Position numbers and translations under genes: made by a program. The notes under the pieces were generated by a model. That model did no database searches, was not told the origin of the DNA, and saw only the letters and a list, made by a program, of their open reading frames with translations. From Natronococcus roseus (lineage in GTDB: Archaea > Halobacteriota > Halobacteria > Halobacteriales > Natrialbaceae), in assembly GCF_043677095.1 (NCBI RefSeq), contig NZ_JBHLJR010000005.1, positions 62,001-126,000 of the forward strand: 64,000 bases of DNA. The letters run 5' to 3'. Below are positions 23,790-31,824 of the stretch, one piece after another; positions within the stretch are counted from its first letter, which is position 1; each line of letters opens with the position of its first letter.

Positions 23790-25391
23790 TTAGTCGGCCG
23801 GGCGGACGTCGGTGACGGTACCGACGCCCTTGCTTCGTCCCTCCCGGAAGACGAACTTCTGGCCCTCCTCGATCAGGTACGGACGGAACTTGAACCGGAC
23901 CGTGGTTTCGCCGGTGTCGCCCGGCAGCAGCCGTCCGTTCTCGGGCGAGAAGGAGGCGGCCTCGCCGATCGTCTCGAGGTGGACGACCGGTTCGTAGCCG
24001 TCGCCGATCCTGGTGGGGTGGTTCAACACCATCACTTCGGCCTCGAACTCGCGGACGGGTTCGGGGTCGGCCTCGCGGGGGAGCAACACCATTCCGCGCT
24101 CGATCGCGCTCTCCTTGACGCCCTTGAGCGCGATCCCGACGATCCGGCCGGCGCTGGCCTGGTCGACTCGGTGGTAGTGCATCTCGATCGAGCGGACCTC
24201 CACCTCCTGGAAGCGCCCGTCGGGCATCGGCCCGAGCAGGAGTTCGTCGCCGGCCTCGACCTCGCCGGACATGACGGTGCCAGACGCCACGGCGCCGACG
24301 CCGGTAACGGAGTAACTCCGGTCGACGTACATCCGGAACTCCCCGGCGTCCTGGGAGGTCTTCGGCAGTCGGTCGAACAGCTCGTCGAGCGTGTCGAGCC
24401 CGTCCATCGTGATCGCGCTGGTCGTCACGATCGGGACGACGCGCTCGCTGATCTCCTCTACGGCGGCGTCGACGCCGTGGCGAGCGACCCGCAGCGGCGA
24501 CTTGTCGACGTCCCGGAGGAGGCGTTCGACCTCGCGTTCGACCTCCTCGCACCGCTCGTCGGAGACGGCGTCGGTCTTCGTGATCGCAACGATCGTCGGG
24601 AGCTCCGTCGCCAGCAGGACGCCGAGATGTTCGCGAGTCGTCTGGGTCGGCCCGTCGTCGGCGGCGACGACGAGTAGCCCGTAGTCGAGTTTCTGGCCGA
24701 CGAGCCCGCGGATCGTCGTTCGCAGCCAGGGCTCGTGCCCGACGGTGTCGACGAACGAGACGAGCCGATCGGCCTCCTCGACGACCTTCGCGCGGTCGGC
24801 CTTGCGATCGGGGTTGCGAACCCGGACCGGACCGTCGGCGTCGAAGCCGTAGACGGCGTAGGAGAGATCCGCCGAGAGCCCGCGTTCGACCTCGTGGGGC
24901 TGGACGTCGAGGTACGCTCGGGTCGCCCCGTCGCCGTCGTCCGCGGTGCCGGTGACGAGCGACCCGACCAGCGTGCTCTTGCCGTGGTCGACGTGGCCGG
25001 CGGTTCCGACGACGAGGTGTTCGTCGTCGGTCTCGAGGATCGATCCGTCCCGGACCTGCGCGACGCCGACGAGTCCCCCCTCGACGCCCCAGGTCTGGAC
25101 GTCGTCGATGTGGGCGTCGGCCTCCTCGGCGAGCAGGGAGAGGACGTCCATCGACTCCGAGAAGGTGTCGTGGTCGATGCCGGCGAGCCCGCCGTCGTCG
25201 GTGACGCCGACGACGTACGTCGCCTCGCCGTCACCCGACAGCAGGCGGTGTCGAAGCTGTGCGGCCAGACTCTCCCGGCGTCCGCCCTCGAGGTGGACGT
25301 CCCGGAGGAGCCGTTCCTTGAACTCGACGCTTCCGCCGTCCTGTTCGCCACGGTCCAGGGCCCGTTCGAGGAGGACCCGGTCACGGCTCAT
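23790..25391 (-). CDS. GTPBP1/EF-Tu-like translational GTPase
   Basis: A 533-residue GTP-binding protein of the GTPBP1-like (COG5258) branch. An N-terminal domain of about 125 residues precedes the G domain with GHVDHGKST (residues 132-140), the switch II motif DTVGHEPW (in place of the usual DxPGH) and ITKTD for NKxD. EF-Tu-like domains 2 and 3 follow (GVGAVASGTVMSGEVEAGD; VRFKFRPYLIEEGQKFVFRE). Archaeal members are linked to translation or RNA quality control, but the exact role is unproven. Start at 25391 follows a TATA box by about 25 bases. Confidence 0.88.
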   Translation of the reverse strand: MSRDRVLLERALDRGEQDGGSVEFKERLLRDVHLEGGRRESLAAQLRHRLLSGDGEATYVVGVTDDGGLAGIDHDTFSESMDVLSLLAEEADAHIDDVQTWGVEGGLVGVAQVRDGSILETDDEHLVVGTAGHVDHGKSTLVGSLVTGTADDGDGATRAYLDVQPHEVERGLSADLSYAVYGFDADGPVRVRNPDRKADRAKVVEEADRLVSFVDTVGHEPWLRTTIRGLVGQKLDYGLLVVAADDGPTQTTREHLGVLLATELPTIVAITKTDAVSDERCEEVEREVERLLRDVDKSPLRVARHGVDAAVEEISERVVPIVTTSAITMDGLDTLDELFDRLPKTSQDAGEFRMYVDRSYSVTGVGAVASGTVMSGEVEAGDELLLGPMPDGRFQEVEVRSIEMHYHRVDQASAGRIVGIALKGVKESAIERGMVLLPREADPEPVREFEAEVMVLNHPTRIGDGYEPVVHLETIGEAASFSPENGRLLPGDTGETTVRFKFRPYLIEEGQKFVFREGRSKGVGTVTDVRPAD

Positions 25392-25411
25392 AGGTGGGGG
25401 TAGCTGGCGAG

Positions 25412-25419
25412 CCGATAAA
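25412..25419 (-). promoter_or_regulatory. TATA box of the GTPBP1-like gene
   Basis: The minus strand reads TTTTTATC 21-28 bases before the ATG, as for a leaderless transcript. Confidence 0.6.
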
Positions 25420-25650
25420 AACTTCCCGGCGGAGAGACGTGTTAGCACGGGACTCTGTTGGTCGACGGGCGGCGCGGCCGACGGCGGGCCCGTTTCGTCG
25501 GTCACAATGGCTGATTAACTCCGCCCGCGGGTCGGTAACAGTCGTCTACTCTCGATCGAGCGTGCGACCGGTTCCGGAACAACGACTTTCGAGCCGGGCA
25601 TAGTTAACCGACTAATAGCTATTCCTCGTGAAGCGGTATCGTTCGACGCG

Positions 25651-25800
25651 ATGTCCTCGAACAACGACACGTTACGAACGTTCCTCGCGGAGCACCCACG
25701 ACTGATCGGCGCCCTGTTCGCGGCCTGTCTCCTGCTCTCGCAGGTCGGAACGGCCGCGGCGGACGTCGGAATCGCCGGCAACGGCGGCGGCACCTGGTAG
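25651..25800 (+). CDS. DUF7503-like 49-residue membrane peptide
   Basis: A very short gene encoding a peptide with a polar N-terminus (SSNNDTLRTFLAEHPRLIG), one hydrophobic helix (about residues 19-37) and a Gly/Asn-rich end (AGNGGGTW). The AEHPRLIG ahead of a helix ending in LLSQ matches my memory of haloarchaeal DUF7503 peptides, which tend to lie by CHAT-domain genes. It ends eight bases from the convergent CHAT gene. Its orientation suggests an independent promoter. Role unknown; a membrane-anchored partner or target of the CHAT protein is a guess. Confidence 0.75.
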   Translation: MSSNNDTLRTFLAEHPRLIGALFAACLLLSQVGTAAADVGIAGNGGGTW

Positions 25801-25807
25801 GCCGTCC

Positions 25808-27877
25808 TTACTCGACGAACCGATCGTCCGTCGACCAGTACCATTCTTCGTCCCAGCGAACCGGGATCTCCGCAAGCCTGAGAAACCGCGAGAGCGCCCC
25901 ATTGGAGACCACTATCGGCGGGAGTTCGGTGCCCGCGAGGAAGTGTCGGTCGACGCCGTCGATGTAGGGGACGTACTGGGCGCCGGGTCCGCTATCGACG
26001 TGGTGAAGCTCGAGTCGAAGCCGGCGCTCGCCGTCCCCGATCGGTTCGACTCGGGCGGTATTCGGGACCCCACTGCCGGCCTGACCGACGGTAACGCTCC
26101 CGTCGCCGACGACGGTGTACTGGTTGCCGACGAGGCGCTGACTGCGGGCGATCGAGGTCGCGTCCCGGATCGAGAACCCGTTGTTCAACAGCCGCGCGAC
26201 GAGCCGGCCGACGGCGATCGCGTCCCGGTTGCCGACGTCGCTGAGCGTGACGACGCCGCCGACGCCGCCCCGTTCGATCACGCGAACGCCGACGTCGTAG
26301 GAGCGACAGCCGTTGATCAGGAAGGCGTCGACGCCGACGTCGGCCAGCGCTCGCGCCTCGAGCGGGCCGTCCGAACAGACGAACGCGCCGTCCTCGACGT
26401 GGCCGACGTAGTGGAGGAAGTCGATCTCAGCCGCGAACAGCTCCCGGAGCTCCTCGGCGGAGACGGATCTGTGTACCGTCACTTCGAACGGGAGCTTCTC
26501 GCGCTCCCCGTAGAGGGTGCCATCGGTCGTATCGAACTCCGCGGCCATCTCGGGGTCGTTGCAGACGATCGCTACCTCGACGGCGTCGCCCGGGGACGAG
26601 CGCTCGAGCCCGTTCTCGAAGGCGCTTCGCAGGAGCTTGGTCGCGCCGATCGGGACGCCCTCGCCCAGCCACGCCTGGCCGAAGGCGTCGGTCGACGGCG
26701 GGGAGACGTACGAAAACTCCGCCCCGCGGTCGACTCCCGCGCGAGAGCGCGTGAACTCGTCTATCGCGAGTGCCGTGGGCCGGGTCGGGTCGGTCCCGGA
26801 TCGATCTTCGGGTGCCGGTCGCACGATCGATAGCACATCGGCGAGGTAGGGCAGCACGGTCGCGTTCCCCGGCTCGGCCGTCGCGTGCGTAACGAGGTTC
26901 CACCGCGGCAGGAGGTCCGCGAGCGAGTCGTACGGAATCGAGAGGACGGGTTCGAGCCGATCGGCGAGATCGGCCTCGTACAGCTCGCCGAGCGCGAGGT
27001 CGAACCGCTCCTCGAACCGGTCGCGCTCGTGGAGGTCGACCCGATAGAGCCCCTCCGTTCGAGCCACGCAGTCGACGAAGAACACCTGCTTGAGCGCGCG
27101 TTCGATCGATCTGACGACTGCGTCGGTCGTTTTCCCGAGCGCATAGACGAATCCGTCCTCGGTTTCGATCCGCGGGTCCGTTCCGGTTTCGACCGTCGCC
27201 GCGAGGTAGTACGCAAGCGGGCTGGCGGCGTAGATCGCCGACCGATCCGGGGGGACGACGAGGCGGACGCCGGAGTCGGGCGCTTCGGCCGCCGACGGAA
27301 TTCGAACCGCCGATCCCAGCTCCAGTCGGGGCGGGTGGCCCCGAAGCGACGGCAGCGAGCGATCGCAGCTGTGGGTCTTCAACGCCGAGCCGAACGTCGA
27401 GACGGCACGCGCCAGGTCCGCCGGCTCGGCCGTCGTCGTAACCGTGGCGGCGGGACGTTCATGTCGCGACCGCGCCCCGAGACGCACCGTCGTCGACTCG
27501 CCGAAGTCGAACGCCAGCCGGTCGTCGGCCGACGCGATCGTCACCGAGCTTCGGACGCGCACGTAGAGCTGGATCGGGGCCATCAGCTCGAGGACGTACT
27601 CGTCCTCGGGGAGCCGTTCGTAGGCACAGGAGTCGGTCTCGAGCAACATCTCGCCGGTCGGGTCGCGGACGTACACGGGGACGACGTACGGAAAGACCAG
27701 TTCGGAAGTCGTCAGCTCGACGGCGCCGTCGACGGGACGGGAGAATCCGGAGGGTTCGATCGACCGGGGCGAGACCGGGTCGTCGGTTCGGAACGGACAC
27801 TGTCTGTTCTCGATCGGATCGACGACGGTGAGCCCGGCGCCGTCGTCGAACGGCTGGAACCTCGGATCGGCGGTCAT
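25808..27877 (-). CDS. CHAT domain protein (caspase-like protease fold)
   Basis: A 689-residue protein. The C-terminal part (about residues 395-600) is a CHAT domain: FLHYVGHVEDGAFVC carries the likely catalytic His493, and AFLINGCRSYDVGV the likely Cys524, 31 residues apart. This is the layout of caspase-like peptidases. The first 390 residues are beta-rich and have no domain I can name. The start at 27877 overlaps the upstream gene by four bases (ATGA); in-frame codons beyond it belong to that gene's DNA and give Arg-rich noise. CHAT proteases elsewhere act in defence and cell death. Here the target is unknown. Confidence 0.87.
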   Translation of the reverse strand: MTADPRFQPFDDGAGLTVVDPIENRQCPFRTDDPVSPRSIEPSGFSRPVDGAVELTTSELVFPYVVPVYVRDPTGEMLLETDSCAYERLPEDEYVLELMAPIQLYVRVRSSVTIASADDRLAFDFGESTTVRLGARSRHERPAATVTTTAEPADLARAVSTFGSALKTHSCDRSLPSLRGHPPRLELGSAVRIPSAAEAPDSGVRLVVPPDRSAIYAASPLAYYLAATVETGTDPRIETEDGFVYALGKTTDAVVRSIERALKQVFFVDCVARTEGLYRVDLHERDRFEERFDLALGELYEADLADRLEPVLSIPYDSLADLLPRWNLVTHATAEPGNATVLPYLADVLSIVRPAPEDRSGTDPTRPTALAIDEFTRSRAGVDRGAEFSYVSPPSTDAFGQAWLGEGVPIGATKLLRSAFENGLERSSPGDAVEVAIVCNDPEMAAEFDTTDGTLYGEREKLPFEVTVHRSVSAEELRELFAAEIDFLHYVGHVEDGAFVCSDGPLEARALADVGVDAFLINGCRSYDVGVRVIERGGVGGVVTLSDVGNRDAIAVGRLVARLLNNGFSIRDATSIARSQRLVGNQYTVVGDGSVTVGQAGSGVPNTARVEPIGDGERRLRLELHHVDSGPGAQYVPYIDGVDRHFLAGTELPPIVVSNGALSRFLRLAEIPVRWDEEWYWSTDDRFVE

Positions 27878-29097
27878 CGCTCGCCGGATCGGGCGAGTCC
27901 GATCCAGTCGGTCGTATACCCGCTTTCGTGGAGGTGCCAGCGCTGCTGGGGACCGCAGTCGCCGACGCGAAGTTCGACGGTTGCGTCGAACAGCGATTCG
28001 AGGGCGTCGACGAGGGGCTCGTCGCGGTCGACCGGTAACACGTAGTGACCGAGTCCCGAGACGTCCCGGACCGCCTCGCAGATCGGCTCGAGGAGGGCGA
28101 CGGTGCCGTCGGTTCCGCGCTCGTCGAGCATCGGCCGCAGCGAGTCGATACAGAGCCGGAGGTCCCCGGGTTCGCAGAGGGGTGTCTCGGTTCCGAACGC
28201 GCGGATCCGTGCGTCGACCGTCGCCTCGAGTTCGTCGAGATCGGCGGGTTCGTCGACGACGGCGACCGCGTCGGTGACGGGCGCTCCCGCCGACGCGACC
28301 GAACGTGCGGTCATCGCGTAGTCGACGATCTGTGCCGACGCGATATCGCTCGGCGCCAGCCGATCGGAGACGACCCGTCGGTCGCGATCGAGCAGCGCGA
28401 AGAGGTGACGGCGGTGTCGGTCGGGATCGCCGAGGAGGTTCGCGCTGGCGACGTCGACGAGGTCGTCGGGGACGCCCCCGGCGATCAGCACGTTCCCGCC
28501 CGTTCGCTTCAGCCGTCCGAGCGTGGAGCCGACGCTGACCGTCCCACCGGGGTCGACGACGACGTCGTGGCCGAGCACCGAGAACAAGACCGTCGCGCCG
28601 GGGCGCGAGATCCCGTTCTCCCGCTGCTGGCTGAGGCGTGCCAGTGCGTCCGGATCGATCACGTCTTCGATCGCCGTCCGTACTCGGTCCCGGTCCCGGC
28701 CGGATCGACTCGCGATGGCCGACGCGATGCGTACTGCGACGGCTCGCTCGCCGGGTTCCGCGACGATCGAGACGTGAGTCCACTCGTCGATGGCGGAGAC
28801 GTCGGTCTCGTCCGGGTTCGTGAGTTCGATCACTCCGTCGGCGGTCGCCCGAATCCGACGGTTCGCGTACCGGAAGACGACGGTCGGCCACGGACTGTCC
28901 GGATCGTCGGCTTCGAGCAGTCGGTCGAGCGCGTCGACGTCTACCGTCTCGTTCAGCGGCGGCAACTCGAGGGGGGACCGATCGGTTCCGTCCGCGACCC
29001 GTTCGACGATCGAGATACTCGGACGAGACTGGATCCCGGCGGCTGTTTCGTCTCTCCCGTCAACTCCGGCGTTGTTCCGGGATCGGTCGTTCGTCAT
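27874..29097 (-). CDS. HalOD1-HalOD1-DUF7504-like protein
   Basis: A 407-residue soluble protein. Residues about 28-92 and 97-190 each look like a HalOD1 domain (VDALDRLLEADD with RIRATADGVIEL; PDALARLSQQRE with DVVVDPGGTVSVG). Residues 190-400 resemble the DUF7504 family, a RecA/KaiC-like fold (RTGGNVLIAGGVPDDLVDVA). I see no Walker A motif, so ATP binding is doubtful. It is translationally coupled to the CHAT gene (four-base overlap), so the two products probably work together, perhaps with this one as sensor. The divergent neighbour is a DUF7344 protein. Confidence 0.75.
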   Translation of the reverse strand: MTNDRSRNNAGVDGRDETAAGIQSRPSISIVERVADGTDRSPLELPPLNETVDVDALDRLLEADDPDSPWPTVVFRYANRRIRATADGVIELTNPDETDVSAIDEWTHVSIVAEPGERAVAVRIASAIASRSGRDRDRVRTAIEDVIDPDALARLSQQRENGISRPGATVLFSVLGHDVVVDPGGTVSVGSTLGRLKRTGGNVLIAGGVPDDLVDVASANLLGDPDRHRRHLFALLDRDRRVVSDRLAPSDIASAQIVDYAMTARSVASAGAPVTDAVAVVDEPADLDELEATVDARIRAFGTETPLCEPGDLRLCIDSLRPMLDERGTDGTVALLEPICEAVRDVSGLGHYVLPVDRDEPLVDALESLFDATVELRVGDCGPQQRWHLHESGYTTDWIGLARSGER

Positions 29098-29134
29098 CCG
29101 TCACGGGGTACGACGGTCGCTTAGGAAAAACTCG

Positions 29135-29252
29135 CGGATGTTATGCAGAATCTGAGAATAAGATCAATATGAAAATAGACAAATTTATTTAATTTTCCCA
29201 GATAGTTTTTGTATTGATTTCGTACGTTGTGGCGTAGCAGCTCTCTAGCAAG
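29135..29252. promoter_or_regulatory. AT-rich divergent control region of the CHAT cluster
   Basis: A stretch with runs such as AAATTTATTTAATTTTCCC, strikingly AT-rich in a GC-rich genome, lies between the divergent HalOD1/DUF7504-like and DUF7344 genes. It probably holds the control sites of both. No clear operator dyad was identified by eye. Confidence 0.5.
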
Positions 29253-29260
29253 TTTATTAA
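29253..29260 (+). promoter_or_regulatory. TATA box of DUF7344 gene
   Basis: TTTATTAA lies 25-32 bases before the ATG at 29285, the spacing of a leaderless transcript. Confidence 0.6.
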
Positions 29261-29284
29261 CGTCGATCGAGACCGTACAGATAT

Positions 29285-29698
29285 ATGGTCGACTATCGCT
29301 CGGAAGACGGAGAGGACCACGGTACGACGGCCGAATCGAGCGTCGAACTACCCACCGTCGGCGAGCAACGGTCGTCGATGGACGAGTTTCTCTCCCTTCT
29401 CAGTAACCGACGGCGCCGCGACATGCTCTACTATCTTTCCGAGACGGAGGTCGCAAGCATCGAGTCGCTGGCGACGACGATCGCCGCCCGGGAGGCGTCG
29501 GTTCCCGCCGAGCGAGTTTCGGTCGACGACCGCGAGTCGGTGCTGATCGACCTCTACCACGTCCACCTGCCGAAGCTGGCAGACCGGCGACTGATCGAGT
29601 ACGACCGACGGAGCGGGACCGTCAGACGGTCGGCACCCAGCGACGAACTCGAGGCGCTGCTCGAGCGCTGCTACGAACTCGAGATCGGAAGCGCGTGA
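29285..29698 (+). CDS. DUF7344 winged-helix-like protein
   Basis: A 137-residue protein with a central winged-helix region (SLLSNRRRRDMLYYLSETEV to HLPKLADRRLIEYDRRSG, about residues 36-115), the hallmark of DUF7344. Members are thought to be DNA-binding regulators. It faces away from the HalOD1/DUF7504-CHAT pair and shares its AT-rich upstream region, so it may regulate that pair or itself. A second family member is at 45765. No ligand or metal site is visible. Confidence 0.8.
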   Translation: MVDYRSEDGEDHGTTAESSVELPTVGEQRSSMDEFLSLLSNRRRRDMLYYLSETEVASIESLATTIAAREASVPAERVSVDDRESVLIDLYHVHLPKLADRRLIEYDRRSGTVRRSAPSDELEALLERCYELEIGSA

Positions 29699-29785
29699 TC
29701 GACGGTCGCCGTCCGCCGGGACCGGATCGATCGAGCGGGCGTTGCCGGGTTCCCTTTCAAGCCGCTCGAGCCCGTACCGTTCGGT

Positions 29786-29965
29786 ATGAGCATCAGTGGC
29801 CTCTGCCAGATCTGTGAGTCGAAACCGGCTCAGGAGCGGTGTGCCAACTGCGGGACGCTCGCCTGCGAGCAACACTACGAGCCGGGACCGGGGCTGTGTG
29901 CCGACTGCGTGGCCCAGGGCCAGCCCGACCGTCAGTCCGACGACGTCGACGTCCACCGGTTCTGA
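29786..29965 (+). CDS. Small zinc-finger protein (59 residues)
   Basis: A short protein with four CxxC-like pairs: GLCQICES, ERCANCGTL, a lone Cys in ACEQHYE, and LCADCVAQ. The spacing and His suggest two zinc sites in a cross-brace-like arrangement, similar to the small haloarchaeal zinc-finger proteins of about 60 residues. The last 15 residues are acidic. It lies 87 bases after the DUF7344 gene on the same strand and 19 bases before the next gene, so it may share a transcript with one or both. Function unknown. Confidence 0.8.
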   Translation: MSISGLCQICESKPAQERCANCGTLACEQHYEPGPGLCADCVAQGQPDRQSDDVDVHRF

Positions 29966-29984
29966 GACGGATGGGTGACCGTCG

Positions 29985-30260
29985 ATGACGTCGATCCGCG
30001 ATCTGCTGGGCGAGTCGCTCGCCGTCGGCGAGCGGTTCCGTCTCGAGCTCGAGCGGCGAGACGGAACCCTCGTCGCCACCCACCCCTCCGACGCCAGCCC
30101 GATGGACGTCGCCGTCGTCGAGGGGCTGGAGAAACTCGAGGAGCGACCGCCTCGAGAGCCCGTCGAGGTCGAAATCGTCGGCCGGGTCGTCGACAGCATG
30201 GTCGCCGGACGGATCGTCTCGCCGACCTGCGAGGATGACGCCGACGAGCGGACGGCGTAG
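29985..30260 (+). CDS. Unrecognised small acidic protein (91 residues)
   Basis: Begins TSIRDLLGESLAVGERFRLE and continues with alternating hydrophobic and charged residues that suggest beta strands (LVATHPSDASPMDVAVV; VEVEIVGRVVDSMVAGRIV). No membrane segment and no Cys pair. It starts 19 bases after the zinc-finger gene and ends convergent with pyrF, four bases away. The regular haloarchaeal codon pattern and tight spacing support a real gene. No family is recognised. Confidence 0.7.
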   Translation: MTSIRDLLGESLAVGERFRLELERRDGTLVATHPSDASPMDVAVVEGLEKLEERPPREPVEVEIVGRVVDSMVAGRIVSPTCEDDADERTA

Positions 30261-30263
30261 AAA

Positions 30264-31067
30264 TTACGTGTCGCGGTACCGGTTCAGCCGCTTCTTGAGC
30301 CGTTTTGCCGCCTGTCCGCTGGCGTTGGCAAAGTCTTCGCCACGATCCTCGCCCGCGAAGATGATTCCGCGCGAGGAGTTGACCAGCCCGACGCCGTCGG
30401 CGAGTCCGTACTCCACGGCCGCCTCGGCGTCGCCGCCCTGGGCGCCGATTCCCGGCACGAGAAATGGAAGATCGGGAACCTGCTCGCGAAGTTCCTCGAG
30501 CTCTTCGGGTTTGGTCGCACCCACCACGAGGCCGACGTTGTCGTTCTCGTTCCAGAGGTCCGCGAGCGCGGCCACGCGCTCGTAGACGGCCTCGCCGCTC
30601 GCGAGCTCGAGGTCCTGGAGGTCCTCCCCGCCCGGGTTCGACGTGCGACAGAGGACGAACACGCCCGCCTCCTCGTCGGCCAGAAACGGCTGGAGCGAGT
30701 CCCGACCCATGTAGGGGTTCACGGTGATTGCGTCCGCGTGCTCGAGCAACTCGGCGTACTGCCGGGTCGTGTTTCCGATGTCGGCTCGCTTGGCGTCGAG
30801 CAGGACGGGAACGCCCTTTCCGTGGGCGTAGGCGATCGTCTCCTCTAAGGCGCGCCAGCCGTCGGGATCCTCGTAGAACGCCGCGTTCGGTTTGAACACG
30901 GCCGCGTGCTCGTGCGTGGCGTCGATGATCCGCCGGTTGAACGCCCACCGCGGGAGGTCGTGTTCGGCGAGGTGATCGGGAATTCTCGAGGGGTCGGGAT
31001 CGAGCCCGACCGAGACGACGCTGTCGACCGTTCGGATGCGGTCGCGCAGGCGATCGAAGAAGTTCAT
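30264..31067 (-). CDS. pyrF: Orotidine 5'-phosphate decarboxylase
   Basis: Makes UMP from OMP, the last step of pyrimidine synthesis. The 267-residue barrel is of the longer subfamily of PyrF. The catalytic motif DAKRADIGNT gives Asp91, Lys93 and Asp96. SVGLDPDPSRIP at the N-terminus and VPGIGAQGGD near the end mark the substrate phosphate site. The start at 31067 (MNFFDRLRDRI) is the family start; the frame to 31148 adds unrelated residues. Confidence 0.95.
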   Translation of the reverse strand: MNFFDRLRDRIRTVDSVVSVGLDPDPSRIPDHLAEHDLPRWAFNRRIIDATHEHAAVFKPNAAFYEDPDGWRALEETIAYAHGKGVPVLLDAKRADIGNTTRQYAELLEHADAITVNPYMGRDSLQPFLADEEAGVFVLCRTSNPGGEDLQDLELASGEAVYERVAALADLWNENDNVGLVVGATKPEELEELREQVPDLPFLVPGIGAQGGDAEAAVEYGLADGVGLVNSSRGIIFAGEDRGEDFANASGQAAKRLKKRLNRYRDT

Positions 31068-31228
31068 GCCCGAACGTGGGTCGGGTCGGTCGAAAAGATT
31101 GCCATCCTCGAGAGCGATCGCCGAGAAAGGATCGCCGGGCGAAAACAACTCTAAACTTTCAGTGGATTTCCCCGGCCGTGAGAATTGAGTTCCCGATATA
31201 TGATGGTGGGTGGTCTACGGTAAACTGT

Positions 31229-31235
31229 AAAGGTG
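31229..31235 (+). promoter_or_regulatory. Ribosome binding site of the DoxX gene
   Basis: AAGGTGA, eight bases before the ATG, complements the haloarchaeal 16S rRNA 3' end. With a TATATGA word near 31196-31202 it points to a short leader, unlike the mainly leaderless neighbours. Confidence 0.5.
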
Positions 31236-31242
31236 ACCGACA

Positions 31243-31809
31243 ATGTCCACGACAACTCGAAACCGGCTCGAAAGCCGATACGGGGGGATCGACCTCGTCG
31301 GCGAACCCCACGCGCTTAGCGCGTGGTTCGTCGTCGCACTACGGGCCGTCATGGGGGGAATGATGCTGTTCGCCGGGCTGGGGAAGTTCGCGTTCGTCAG
31401 CGGCGAAGCGTTCGACGCGAGCGGCTTCCTGGTCCAGGGCGTCGACCCCGCAAGTCCCGTCAGCGGGCTGTACGCCGCGATGGCGGGCAACGCGATGTTG
31501 CTCGAGGTTATCAACGTCGTCGTCCCGGTCACGCAGGTACTGATCGGCGTGGCGCTGATCGCGGGCGCGTTCGTCCGGCTGGCCGCCCTGGGGGGAGCCA
31601 TCCAGATGAGCATGTTCTACCTCGGCGGCTGGGAGGGCGCCTGGCTCGCAGCGTTCGACTACACGCTAATCTACGCCGTCGTCTTCCTGGCTATCGCGGC
31701 CTTCGGCGCCGGCCGGATCCTCGGCCTGGACCGCTACATCGCGCGGATCCAGGTCGGCGGCGAGGCGCTCGTCGAGCGCTTCCCCAAGCTCCGGTACGTC
31801 CTGAGCTGA
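31243..31809 (+). CDS. DoxX family membrane protein
   Basis: A 188-residue membrane protein with four hydrophobic helices (about residues 28-48, 80-105, 110-128 and 138-158). The FVVALRAVMGGMMLFAGLGKF start and the LIGVALIAGAFVRLAALGG helix fit the DoxX family. Related DoxD/DoxA proteins are part of thiosulfate:quinone oxidoreductase in Acidianus, but most DoxX proteins have no proven role. It has a Shine-Dalgarno sequence and ends convergent with the VOC gene, 15 bases away. Confidence 0.85.
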   Translation: MSTTTRNRLESRYGGIDLVGEPHALSAWFVVALRAVMGGMMLFAGLGKFAFVSGEAFDASGFLVQGVDPASPVSGLYAAMAGNAMLLEVINVVVPVTQVLIGVALIAGAFVRLAALGGAIQMSMFYLGGWEGAWLAAFDYTLIYAVVFLAIAAFGAGRILGLDRYIARIQVGGEALVERFPKLRYVLS

Positions 31810-31824
31810 ACTCCTCTTCTGCCG

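Noticed and set aside
25808..28891. A 1027-residue reading of the CHAT gene
   Set aside because: The part upstream of 27877 runs antiparallel-framed through the HalOD1/DUF7504-like gene and is Arg/Ser-rich noise. The ATG at 27877 overlaps that gene's stop by four bases, the normal coupling here.
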